NCBI RefSeq assembly: GCF_002846395.1
Contig: NZ_PJMU01000001.1
Span: forward strand, 1,488,001 to 1,552,000
Reading direction: 5' to 3'
DNA: 64,000 nucleotides
Origin: Pontibacter ramchanderi
GTDB lineage: Bacteria > Bacteroidota > Bacteroidia > Cytophagales > Hymenobacteraceae
Positions 19,415-26,803 of the stretch are shown here, piece after piece. The notes under the pieces were generated by a model that saw nothing but the letters and a program-made list of their open reading frames with translations, searched no databases and was not told the DNA's origin. Position numbers and translations under genes: made by a program. Within the stretch, counting starts at the first letter, position 1; each line of letters opens with the position of its first letter.

Positions 19415-19444
19415 CAAATGTAACGATTCAACAAAATACAGCAA
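19415..19444 (-). promoter_or_regulatory. Bacteroidota-type promoter of mraZ and the dcw cluster
   Basis: On the minus strand, TACATTTG (19422 to 19415) matches the Bacteroidota -7 element TAnnTTTG. A TTG (19444 to 19442) stands 19 bp upstream as the -33 element. The predicted start of transcription leaves a leader of about 35 nt before the mraZ ATG. The -33 element abuts the first GTGG repeat. Confidence 0.65.
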
Positions 19445-19468
19445 CCACAATCTCCCACTTTTTACCAC
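19442..19468 (-). promoter_or_regulatory. mraZ box: MraZ-box-like GTGG repeats upstream of mraZ
   Basis: Read on the minus strand, GTGGTAAAAA, GTGGGAGATT and GTGGTTG follow each other with an exact 10-bp period (GTGG at 19468-19465, 19458-19455 and 19448-19445). MraZ of E. coli and Mycoplasma binds repeated TGGGN/GTGG elements spaced this way, so these are probably the autoregulatory operators. Confidence 0.7.
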
Positions 19469-19470
19469 TT

Positions 19471-19517
19471 TGTGGATAAATTATGGTTATCCACCCCACT
19501 TATCCACATTATCCACA
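19471..19517. promoter_or_regulatory. DnaA-box cluster
   Basis: Four boxes fall in 47 bp. They are TGTGGATAA (19471-19479, the reverse complement of the consensus), TTATCCACC (19487-19495, one mismatch), and two directly abutting perfect TTATCCACA boxes (19500-19508 and 19509-19517). To the right is about 100 bp of AT-rich DNA (19536-19620) with TATATTTT-like stretches. No gene overlaps the cluster. It could be part of a replication origin, a DnaA-titrating site or a DnaA control site for the dcw promoter. Confidence 0.6.
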
Positions 19518-19671
19518 TTTCGGTGTCGCATTTTGCGGATAAGTTTATTTGCATAAAATATGCCCGTTTGCTAATATACGAGAGGTTGTATATTTTAAAC
19601 AATTGAAAACTAGCTAGTTAACCCTAAACCCAAGCATAACCAGTGCTTCCCCTGACGCGTTTTCGGCAAAA

Positions 19672-19745
19672 GTGGGACAAAGTGGAGAATGTGGGACGAA
19701 GTGGGGCGCTATCCCAGGAGTGGATAAAGTTTGTGGTAAAAGTGG
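19672..19745 (+). promoter_or_regulatory. Second GTGG repeat array, oriented to the rightward gene
   Basis: Seven GTGG words stand on the plus strand at 19672, 19682, 19691, 19701, 19720, 19733 and 19742. The first four are phased by 10, 9 and 10 bp (agtgggacaa, agtggagaat, gtgggacgaa, gtggggcg). They resemble the MraZ-box array on the other strand and end 25 nt before the start of the next rightward gene. Confidence 0.45.
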
Positions 19746-19757
19746 GGGAAATACCCT

Positions 19758-19765
19758 TATATTTG
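19758..19765 (+). promoter_or_regulatory. Putative -7 element before the HYC_CC_PP gene
   Basis: TATATTTG matches TAnnTTTG. The GTG start of the gene begins only 5 nt later, so the transcript would be leaderless or nearly so. No -33 TTG at the standard distance is seen (the nearest TTTG is 24 bp upstream). Confidence 0.35.
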
Positions 19766-19769
19766 TGCT

Positions 19770-20189
19770 GTGAATCAGACTATCCGCCATACGGTTACGC
19801 TACTCCTGACCCTGAGCATTTTGCTGGGCTCTTTTGGCGTGGCCCTGAGCGAACAACTCTGCCTGATGACTGGCCTGAGAATGTCGGCCACGCAGGAGCA
19901 AACGGATGGTTGCTGCGCAAAACCTGACGCGCAGGCGCATGACGAACAAGAAAGCGACGAAGACGATTGCTGCACGACAGAGCTCTCTTTCGAAAAGCTG
20001 GAGCCGGTCTCCTCTATTAAAAGCCTTTCGCTTGAGATCCCGGTATTCGTTGCCGTAGCGTTCACACCACTTTTTACCACTTGGTCACCAGCCATCGCCA
20101 CCGACCAGCGCATTCTCACCTATTCCGACAGCTCTCCCCCGCTCTTTGGTATTGAGCTGCTCCATCGGCTCCATATTCTTATCGTCTAG
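19770..20189 (+). CDS. HYC_CC_PP-type small exported protein
   Basis: This 139-residue protein has a clear N-terminal signal peptide (about residues 1-28, TLLLTLSILLGSFGVALS). Two cysteine pairs follow (GCCAKPD and DDCCTTELSF), as does a C-terminal PP motif (SSPPLFG). The arrangement matches the small HYC_CC_PP family of Bacteroidota, whose members sit beside TonB receptors and heavy-metal proteins. The role is not established; binding of copper or another soft metal is plausible from the cysteine pairs. The start is GTG. It leads the rightward metal module, 76 nt before the TonB receptor gene. Confidence 0.7.
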   Translation: MNQTIRHTVTLLLTLSILLGSFGVALSEQLCLMTGLRMSATQEQTDGCCAKPDAQAHDEQESDEDDCCTTELSFEKLEPVSSIKSLSLEIPVFVAVAFTPLFTTWSPAIATDQRILTYSDSSPPLFGIELLHRLHILIV

Positions 20190-20265
20190 ACGTAGCTGCA
20201 CCCCAGGGCGCTGGTGCTATACCTGTGCCTATACCTGCATGTTTTAGTTTAAACGATTAAGAAAT

Positions 20266-22488
20266 ATGTATTTCAACATTCCTTCGCGAGTTCTATACCG
20301 TGTTTTCGGCACGCTCGCACTCTTTACAAGTATCCTATACCCTGTCGCTGCCCAGCAACTGACGGGCACAGTGGTAGACAAAACCACCAATTCACCGCTT
20401 ATCGGCGCCAACGCCGTCTGGAAAGGTACTACCAAAGGCACATCCACTGACACAAGCGGCAGCTTCTCTCTGCAACTCAGCGACGCCATTACGCCAGAGA
20501 TTATTGTCTCTTATTTAGGCTACAAGCCGGATACCATCGACGTCAGCGGCAAAACTGCCATCACGATTGCCCTCAGCCCGACGGGTTCGCTCAAAGAGGT
20601 CGTCGTGGAGGGACAGCAAACCCGCTACTCGGCCCTCACGCCGACCAACTCGCAGATTATCACGACGCGCGACCTGGAGAAATCGGCTTGCTGCAACCTG
20701 GCTGAGAGCTTTGAGACGAATGCCTCCGTGGAAGTCAGTACCACCGACGCGGTCTCGGGGGCCAAACAAATCCAGATGCTGGGGCTCGACGGCTCCTATA
20801 CCTTGCTCACCACCGACAACGTGCCCGCCCTGCGCGGCCTCTCCACCCCCTATCGCCTCAACTATTTGTCCGGCACCTACATCGAGTCGATTGACATCAT
20901 TAAAGGTATGGGATCGGTACTGAACGGCTACGAGTCAATTTCGGGACAGGTGAACGTGAAGCTGAAGGATCCGGAGAAAAGTGAGCGGCTATACCTGAAC
21001 CTGTATGGTAACAGCCTCGCCAAGTTCGACGCCAACCTGAACGTGTCTGCACAGGTGAGCCCGAAATGGAGTACGATCCTGATGTTGCACTCGGACCACC
21101 TGGGCAACCGCGTGGACCGCAACAAGGACGGCTTTATGGACCTGGCGCTGGGCACGCACCACAATGTATATAATAAGTGGAAATACAAGAACGGCGATAC
21201 CTGGGTGTCGGAGTTCGGTATAAATGCCCTGCGCGAGACAAAACTGGGCGGACAGATGGAGTATGTGAAAGGCGAGCCGATTAGCCCGACACAGCGCTAT
21301 GGCACCGAATCGGAGACGGACCGTTTGTCTTTCTACAACAAGACCTCCTATACCTTTCCGGGCAGGCCGTACCAGAGTCTGGGGTTCATTTCCTCGGGTG
21401 TACACCACAAGTTTAATTCGCTCTATGGCCGTCGGACTTATAACGGCGAGCAAAACACCGGCGACCTGCGCTTCATCTTCCAGTCCATTATCGGGCACAC
21501 AGGCCACACCTATAAAGTAGGCGCCAGCTTCCTCTACGACGACTATACCGAGCGCCTGGAGCAAACCCGACTGGCCCGCACCGAACAAGTACCGGGCATT
21601 TTCGCGGAGTACATCTTCAACAATGCCGAGAACCTGACCATCGTGGCCGGCGCCCGCACCGATTTCCACAACCTGTACGGTACGGTGTTTACGCCTCGCC
21701 TGAACGTGAAGTATGACCTTACCCAAAACACGATTTTCAGGGTGGCGGCAGGCAAAGGCTTCCGGGTGGCCAACTCGGTTGCAGAGAACACCGCGGCTTT
21801 GGTGAGTAACCGCGCCTTTACGTTCCGGGAAACGCTGGAACCGGAAAAGGCCTGGAACCTGGGCGGGTCTTTCACGCAGTATTTTGAGCTGGGCGGTCGT
21901 CCGGGCGCTTTCATCACCGACTACTATTATACCACATTCCAGAACCAGGTGGTGGCCGACGTGTTTAGTAGCGCCAACCAGGTGGAGTTTTACAACCTGC
22001 AGGGTCGCTCTTTCTCACGCAGTTTCCAGGCGGAGCTGCAGTACGAGGTGCTGAAAGGCTTTGACGTGAAGACGGCCTATAAGTATTACGACGTGCAGAC
22101 CACCTACAACGGCGCGCTGCAACAGCGACCGATGATTCCTCAGCACCGCTTCTTTGTGAACCTCGGCTTTGCCACGCCATTCGATAAGTGGCGCGCCGAC
22201 CTGACCACGCAGTACTTCGGTCAGATGCCACTGGCCTACATAGAAGGCCATAGCGGTGCCGCCAACGTGCGCCAGTCCGACACTTTCTATACCTTGAACG
22301 GACAGGTATCGCGAGCCTTCAAACGCTGGGAGCTATACCTGGGTGGTGAGAACCTCTTGAACTTCCGCCAGCCAGAGGCGATTAGAGGAGCCAACAATCC
22401 CTTCGGTGCCAATTTCGACGCCAGCATGGTATGGGGACCGATTACCGGCCGGGTTATTTATGCAGGTATGCGCTTTAAGATCGAGTAG
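20266..22488 (+). CDS. TonB-dependent outer-membrane receptor, probable metal or metallophore uptake
   Basis: This outer-membrane beta-barrel transporter is energised by TonB. It has a signal peptide (about residues 1-28, ending PVAAQ) and a carboxypeptidase-regulatory-like domain (about 30-105, starting LTGTVVDKTTNSPLIGAN). The plug domain with IQMLGLDGSYTLLTTD and IDIIKGMGSVLNG and a C-terminal barrel ending VIYAGMRFKIE follow. The 740-aa length is normal for the subclass with an N-terminal extension. Its neighbours are a cysteine-pair small protein and an HMA-domain protein, which point to copper or another transition metal. The plug carries a CC pair (SACCNLAESF), which may be relevant to metal binding. 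Confidence 0.88.
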   Translation: MYFNIPSRVLYRVFGTLALFTSILYPVAAQQLTGTVVDKTTNSPLIGANAVWKGTTKGTSTDTSGSFSLQLSDAITPEIIVSYLGYKPDTIDVSGKTAITIALSPTGSLKEVVVEGQQTRYSALTPTNSQIITTRDLEKSACCNLAESFETNASVEVSTTDAVSGAKQIQMLGLDGSYTLLTTDNVPALRGLSTPYRLNYLSGTYIESIDIIKGMGSVLNGYESISGQVNVKLKDPEKSERLYLNLYGNSLAKFDANLNVSAQVSPKWSTILMLHSDHLGNRVDRNKDGFMDLALGTHHNVYNKWKYKNGDTWVSEFGINALRETKLGGQMEYVKGEPISPTQRYGTESETDRLSFYNKTSYTFPGRPYQSLGFISSGVHHKFNSLYGRRTYNGEQNTGDLRFIFQSIIGHTGHTYKVGASFLYDDYTERLEQTRLARTEQVPGIFAEYIFNNAENLTIVAGARTDFHNLYGTVFTPRLNVKYDLTQNTIFRVAAGKGFRVANSVAENTAALVSNRAFTFRETLEPEKAWNLGGSFTQYFELGGRPGAFITDYYYTTFQNQVVADVFSSANQVEFYNLQGRSFSRSFQAELQYEVLKGFDVKTAYKYYDVQTTYNGALQQRPMIPQHRFFVNLGFATPFDKWRADLTTQYFGQMPLAYIEGHSGAANVRQSDTFYTLNGQVSRAFKRWELYLGGENLLNFRQPEAIRGANNPFGANFDASMVWGPITGRVIYAGMRFKIE

Positions 22489-22575
22489 CGACACATCGTT
22501 TGCATAGCTCCACCGGCTAGATTTGACATTATCTTTTACACTTAAACCTATAGTAACCTTTAAACCAATTCTTTT

Positions 22576-22929
22576 ATGAAAATCTTCAGAAACCTCGGAT
22601 TAGCACTTGTTATGTTTTTCGCCACCTTGAGCGCACAGGCTCAAACCGGCAACGAGAAAACGGTTCAGATCAAAACCTCGGCCGTGTGCGGCATGTGCAA
22701 GAAAAGCATAGAAAAAGCAATGGCCTATGAAAAAGGCGTGAAAGCTTCAACACTAGATGTAGATTCTAAAATGCTGACCGTAACCTACGACAGCAAGAAG
22801 ACCAATGAAGACAAAATCCGCAAGGCGGTGAATGAAACCGGCTACGACGCTGACGACAAGCCAGCCACACCGCGTGCCTACAACAAGCTCGATGATTGCT
22901 GCCGCAAGGATTCTAAAATGCAGCACTAA
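22576..22929 (+). CDS. Exported heavy-metal-associated (HMA) domain protein
   Basis: This 117-aa protein has a signal peptide (about residues 1-23, ending SAQAQ) and one HMA/CopZ-like ferredoxin-fold domain. The metal-binding CxxC motif is C38-GM-C41 (AVCGMCKKSIEKAM). A second cysteine pair (DDCC, 108-109) is near the C-terminus. It is likely to bind Cu(I) or a related ion in the periplasm and may work with the TonB receptor 87 nt upstream. A terminator follows. Confidence 0.85.
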   Translation: MKIFRNLGLALVMFFATLSAQAQTGNEKTVQIKTSAVCGMCKKSIEKAMAYEKGVKASTLDVDSKMLTVTYDSKKTNEDKIRKAVNETGYDADDKPATPRAYNKLDDCCRKDSKMQH

Positions 22930-22950
22930 GTCGCCTATACCTTAAAATCA

Positions 22951-22986
22951 AAAAGGGTAGCTGATTTCAGAATCGGCTACCCTTTT
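22951..22986. terminator. Bidirectional terminator between the HMA gene and crtW
   Basis: The stem aaaagggtagc with ggctaccctttt, extended inward by gatt/aatc, is flanked by A and T runs on both sides. It overlaps the last codons of the converging crtW gene. Confidence 0.8.
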
Positions 22987-23666
22987 GCTTTATACAGCTG
23001 CCACCACGGCAGATACGGCTTGTCGTGGTGCTCGTAGTGGTAGCCGAAAAAGTAGCAACTTACAAAAGCCCACAGGTGATTCTTGTCCTGCGTGCCGGAC
23101 TTATGCTTGTTCTCGGGCGCATGCTCGCCGCGGTGCGGCAAGTAGGTACCGAAGTAGAACAGCTGGAACGTAGCCAGTATAGCCGGCACCATCCAGAACA
23201 TGATGACATTCTCGAGCGGGAAAAACAGCTGCAACACGTTGTAGGTAATCGCCATCAGCACAATTTGCCACCAGGTGATGTAGTTTTTGAGAAAGCTGTA
23301 ATACCAGGGCCAGAATGAACCGTGGTGATAGTCCGGGTCCTCCTCCGTCGCTACATGCTTGTGGTGCTGGTGGTGCTTGGGCAGGAGGCGCGGGTACCAG
23401 TTGTAGGCAAATAGAAAAGCGGTGACGGTTCCGATCAAGCGATTCAGCTTCGGGCGGCCGGGAGCCACCACGCCGTGCATGGCGTCGTGCGCCGTAATAA
23501 AAAGCCCCGTATACATGTGCGTTTGCAAGAGCATGAATAGGTATGGCAGCGGCGAAGTGAAATCAACCGGAAAACGCAACAGGTATACGAGCAAGCCAAA
23601 CCAGCACGCCACGATGATAGCGGCAATTGCTATCCCTCTGTTATCTCTGTTGATTGTCTTTGCCAT
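22977..23666 (-). CDS. crtW: Beta-carotene 4-ketolase CrtW
   Basis: This membrane di-iron oxygenase introduces 4-keto groups into beta-ionone rings (beta-carotene to canthaxanthin, zeaxanthin to astaxanthin). The fatty-acid-hydroxylase-type histidine boxes are present: HDAMH (residues 60-64), HHQHHKH (98-104) and HYEHH (210-214). The CrtW signatures TGLFITAHDAMHG and FGTYLPHR also appear. There are four to five membrane helices, and the length of 229 aa is usual. It lies at the end of the carotenoid cluster. With CrtZ at 30 kb it would complete an astaxanthin-type pathway. Confidence 0.92.
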   Translation of the reverse strand: MAKTINRDNRGIAIAAIIVACWFGLLVYLLRFPVDFTSPLPYLFMLLQTHMYTGLFITAHDAMHGVVAPGRPKLNRLIGTVTAFLFAYNWYPRLLPKHHQHHKHVATEEDPDYHHGSFWPWYYSFLKNYITWWQIVLMAITYNVLQLFFPLENVIMFWMVPAILATFQLFYFGTYLPHRGEHAPENKHKSGTQDKNHLWAFVSCYFFGYHYEHHDKPYLPWWQLYKAKG

Positions 23667-23673
23667 GTGAATT

Positions 23674-23847
23674 TTGAAACAGCTATACCTTGCCTTTCTT
23701 ATACCCGAACCATTCTTGTACCTGAAAGTTCAGTTTAGGCTATATCTGACTACGGTGTTAGTCATGGACTCCAGTCTATATTACCTATGCCTATACTTAT
23801 ACCTGTGCACGATTGGACAGGTCGCGACCTGTCCCTACAGGCTATAC
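23674..23847. other. Intergenic spacer rich in the TATACCT word
   Basis: The 180 nt between the crtW start and the ispH end contain no plausible gene. They hold three exact TATACCT copies plus near matches (tatacccg, gtacctg, atatctg), and a short palindrome (aggtcgcgacct) inside a larger inverted repeat (gacaggtcgcgacctgtc, 18 bp perfect, 23818-23835). Confidence 0.5.
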
Positions 23848-24699
23848 CTACACCGCTTCCCGCAGCAATAAATCCCGCACTTCCTCCATTAGCCACATCG
23901 GAGTGGAAGTTGCGCCGCAAATGCCCACTTTGTCGCCGTCGGCAAACCACTCGGGTTGTATCTCCTCTACTTTCGACACAAAGTAGGTAGCCGGGTTGGT
24001 GTCTTTGCACACTTGGTAGAGCACTTTACCGTTGCTGGATTTAGTACCTGACACGAAGATAATCTTATCGAACTGGGCGGCAAACTTTCGCAGGTCTTTG
24101 TCGCGGTTCGATACCTGCCGGCAAATGGTGTCGTTGGCGTCCACTTCGTAGCCTTTTTGCTCGAGCGTGTCTTTTATGTTGTAGAAGCTGTTCGTGCTTT
24201 TGGTTGTCTGGCTGTAGAGCGTGATCTTGGACGGCAGCTCGTGCTGCATCAACTCGTCCAGATTCTCAAATACCACCGCCTTGTTGCTCGTCTGCCCCAA
24301 GAGGCCCATCACTTCGGCGTGCCCGTGCTTGCCGTAAATGAAAATGCGCTCATCTTTGTCATAGGAGGTCTTGATCCGGTTCTGCAGCTTAAGCACCACC
24401 GGACAGGAAGCGTCGATCAGGGTCAGGTTGTTCTGCAGGGCCACGTGATAGGTTGCAGGCGGCTCACCGTGGGCGCGAATCAACACGGCCTCGTCGCGCA
24501 GTTCACGCAGCTGGGCGTGGTCGATGATGCGCAGACCCCGCTTTTGCAGGCGCTCCACCTCCACGTCGTTGTGCACGATGTCGCCCAGACAATAAAGGTA
24601 GCCTTGCTCGTCGAGTAGGTCCTCGGCCATCTGGATGGCATAGACCACGCCGAAGCAAAAGCCTGAGTTAGAATCGATCGTGACTTGAAGGTTCCGCAT
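23848..24699 (-). CDS. ispH: 4-hydroxy-3-methylbut-2-enyl diphosphate reductase IspH (LytB)
   Basis: This iron-sulfur enzyme carries out the last step of the MEP pathway, giving IPP and DMAPP. The three cluster cysteines are C15 (GFCFGV), C99 (ASCPVV) and C193 (TICRQV). The conserved histidines appear in VHNDVEV and IRAHGEP, and the SGTKSSN motif is also present. The 283-aa length is normal. Its place inside the carotenoid gene run suggests that isoprenoid precursor supply is raised together with pigment synthesis. Confidence 0.95.
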   Translation of the reverse strand: MRNLQVTIDSNSGFCFGVVYAIQMAEDLLDEQGYLYCLGDIVHNDVEVERLQKRGLRIIDHAQLRELRDEAVLIRAHGEPPATYHVALQNNLTLIDASCPVVLKLQNRIKTSYDKDERIFIYGKHGHAEVMGLLGQTSNKAVVFENLDELMQHELPSKITLYSQTTKSTNSFYNIKDTLEQKGYEVDANDTICRQVSNRDKDLRKFAAQFDKIIFVSGTKSSNGKVLYQVCKDTNPATYFVSKVEEIQPEWFADGDKVGICGATSTPMWLMEEVRDLLLREAV

Positions 24700-24705
24700 A
24701 TACCT

Positions 24706-25404
24706 TTATACAGCCAAAGGTTGATATTGTTTAAGAGCGAAGCGCTGTTTTAAGCCCTCGTAAATCGAAATCGTAAGCAACAGCATGAGCATGGAGTACA
24801 TCGTGTCCTCCACAGGTATGGACACAATGCGCAGACTCAGGTTGTGGCTGTTGTTATACCACACGATCGGCAAATAGGTCAGCACCCCATTCACCAGCAA
24901 AAACGGCACCAGGTGCACAAGGTACGCCAGATAGAACCGCCCCAACCGCTGGGTGTTGAAATAGTAGTAGTGCACCCCCAGCATGATTGCCAGCAAAGTG
25001 AAGGTGATAGAGGTATAGAGTTTTTCGAGGTTGAAGACCGCCAACAGCAAGAGCACAGGTATAAGCGCAAAGGTTATCGCTTTGGCATAGGGCTGCAAGA
25101 GATCTTTTGTGATGTAGGCATTGAGGCACTCGTAGATGAAGACGCAGGCGTAGGGCACTGTGATGAAAAAGAGCACCTCCTCGAGCGGCAGGTTAAACAG
25201 GTATATCCCTATTAGATACTCCGGGTTGAAACCCCATATACCTGCCTGTGTGAAGAGTTCGTCCCAGATGATGAACAGGACCGCGTTGATGATGATGGCC
25301 GGCCACAGGTAGGGCCAGTTTTTATAAAAAGTCACTTTCCTGTCGAACGAGAGCAACAGGGGGAACAGGATGGTGAATATGTTCAGGTACAGGTATAGCG
25401 GCAT
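24706..25404 (-). CDS. Lycopene cyclase, CrtYcd/CarRA-type membrane protein
   Basis: This polytopic protein of 232 aa has about six to seven membrane helices and two copies of the lycopene-cyclase domain signature, PLEE (residues 73-76) and PVED (near 195). The heterodimeric crtYc/crtYd cyclases of actinobacteria occur here as one fused chain, as in many Bacteroidota. It would convert lycopene to beta-carotene. It lies between ispH (6 nt away) and a small exported protein gene (6 nt away), so all three are probably cotranscribed. Confidence 0.85.
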   Translation of the reverse strand: MPLYLYLNIFTILFPLLLSFDRKVTFYKNWPYLWPAIIINAVLFIIWDELFTQAGIWGFNPEYLIGIYLFNLPLEEVLFFITVPYACVFIYECLNAYITKDLLQPYAKAITFALIPVLLLLAVFNLEKLYTSITFTLLAIMLGVHYYYFNTQRLGRFYLAYLVHLVPFLLVNGVLTYLPIVWYNNSHNLSLRIVSIPVEDTMYSMLMLLLTISIYEGLKQRFALKQYQPLAV

Positions 25405-25410
25405 CGGGGT

Positions 25411-25947
25411 TTAAATCGGTATGCGTTTGAGTCGTTGTTTCTCTTGCTCTGTGCAATGGTCCTTAGAGAGCATAAAAGTGCGTATATCGCGGGCCATGTC
25501 GGTTGACAAGCCAGACTTTGGGTGGCGCTCCAGCCCAGCAATTATCGCTGCTTTGTCGCTTTCCAGGTTTTTGCTCATGTTGAGGTAGCGCGGCACATAG
25601 TGCTCTACCGTGAAGCGCAGAAACCGAATTTCAGGGCTTGCAGCGTCAAGCTGCACGGCTGTTTCAAATATTTCGGATGACCTCTGCAAATGCTTCATTT
25701 TCATGTAAGGGTTCCAGACGTGTTTGGCCATAATCGCCTCCGAAACCGCCTTGTAAGCCAACACCACGGGGTTATTAGCTTCGTAGTTGTTCATCAGCTT
25801 GTGAAAATCGCGCCCGGCCTTGCTGTCTTTACTAGCCTCCAAAAACTGTACACGCAGCACGGACAATTTGTAATCTTTGGAATTATCAGCTAGGGCTGTG
25901 AAACTTAAAAACAGGAAAACGAAAAGTATTTGTAAGCTATTCTTCAC
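25411..25947 (-). CDS. Small exported protein of unknown function in the carotenoid operon
   Basis: No function is recognised. With a GTG start at 25947 the protein is 178 aa and begins with a clean signal peptide (KNSLQILFVFLFLSFTALA), and the gene lies 4 nt after the crtB stop. An upstream ATG at 25980 would put 11 extra residues before the signal peptide and overlap crtB by 29 nt, so it is less likely. The mature part is helical, with TPR-like spacing (RSSEIFETAVQLDAASPEIRFLRFTVEHY) and no cysteine pairs or catalytic motif. Tight packing between crtB and the cyclase suggests a role linked to pigment or envelope. Confidence 0.7.
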   Translation of the reverse strand: MKNSLQILFVFLFLSFTALADNSKDYKLSVLRVQFLEASKDSKAGRDFHKLMNNYEANNPVVLAYKAVSEAIMAKHVWNPYMKMKHLQRSSEIFETAVQLDAASPEIRFLRFTVEHYVPRYLNMSKNLESDKAAIIAGLERHPKSGLSTDMARDIRTFMLSKDHCTEQEKQRLKRIPI

Positions 25948-25951
25948 GATG

Positions 25952-26785
25952 TTAGATGGCGTTAAGTTGATACCTGACATAGGAGCCTAAAAGTAAGGCA
26001 AACTTTGTATTATCAGGTACTCTTACGCGCTCATTCAAAATATGGGTTGCTGGCAGCCCTTTGATTTTCCGGAAAAGCTTTTGGTAATAGACATAGGCCA
26101 GGTATACGCCCATGCGCGCCGATCGGGGCAGCGCCAGTATACCCACATAGGCATCCTTAAAGTCCTGGGCAATATCCGTTTCTATTTCTTCTTTGCTTGC
26201 ATTGTTAAAGGTTCGGATGTCCACAGCTGGGAAATATACCCTGCCACGGTCTTTGAAATCGCTCTGCATGTCGCGCAGGAAGTTCACTTTCTGGAAGGCT
26301 GCCCCCAGGCTGCAGGCCGGTTTCTTCAGCCGCTCAAACTGCTCTTCGTCGCCCTGGCAAAACACCTTTAAGCACATCAGGCCTACCACCTCCGCAGAGC
26401 CATAGATATACTCTTTATATAGCGCCGGATCATACACGTGGTCATCCAAATCCATGGCCATGCTCTTCAAAAAGGCCTCAATATAAGCCCGGTCAATCTT
26501 ATACTCGTTTACCACGCACTGAAACGCATGCAATACCGGGTTTAGGCTGATACCTTGCTCTATAGCCTCGTAAGTCTGGCGGCTGAACTCGTCGAGCAAT
26601 TTGCGTTTGTCGTGCTCATGAAAGGTGTCCACGATCTCGTCGGCACAGCGCACAAAGCCATAGATGGCATAAATTGGCGCATGAAACTTGCGGTGCAGCG
26701 TTTTGATGCCGAGTGTAAACGATGTGCTGTACGCCTCGGTAATGAGCTTACTGCACTTGAGGCAGGTGTCTTTAAATAGATCCAT
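25952..26785 (-). CDS. crtB: Phytoene/squalene synthase family protein CrtB
   Basis: This enzyme condenses two geranylgeranyl diphosphates to phytoene. The first aspartate-rich motif is DEIVD (residues 49-53, in RCADEIVDTF) and the second is NFLRDMQSDFKDRGRVYFP, characteristic of trans-isoprenyl diphosphate synthases of this class. The protein is 277 aa, slightly short but complete. It is 18 nt downstream of crtI in the same operon, which makes phytoene synthase more likely than squalene synthase. Confidence 0.93.
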   Translation of the reverse strand: MDLFKDTCLKCSKLITEAYSTSFTLGIKTLHRKFHAPIYAIYGFVRCADEIVDTFHEHDKRKLLDEFSRQTYEAIEQGISLNPVLHAFQCVVNEYKIDRAYIEAFLKSMAMDLDDHVYDPALYKEYIYGSAEVVGLMCLKVFCQGDEEQFERLKKPACSLGAAFQKVNFLRDMQSDFKDRGRVYFPAVDIRTFNNASKEEIETDIAQDFKDAYVGILALPRSARMGVYLAYVYYQKLFRKIKGLPATHILNERVRVPDNTKFALLLGSYVRYQLNAI

Positions 26786-26803
26786 AGTTTTACAGGGGCG
26801 TTA

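Noticed and set aside
19376..19468. Upstream in-frame ATG that would extend mraZ to 186 residues
   Set aside because: The extra 31 residues cover the promoter and operator region and are not part of the MraZ family. The ATG at 19375 gives the conserved N-terminus.
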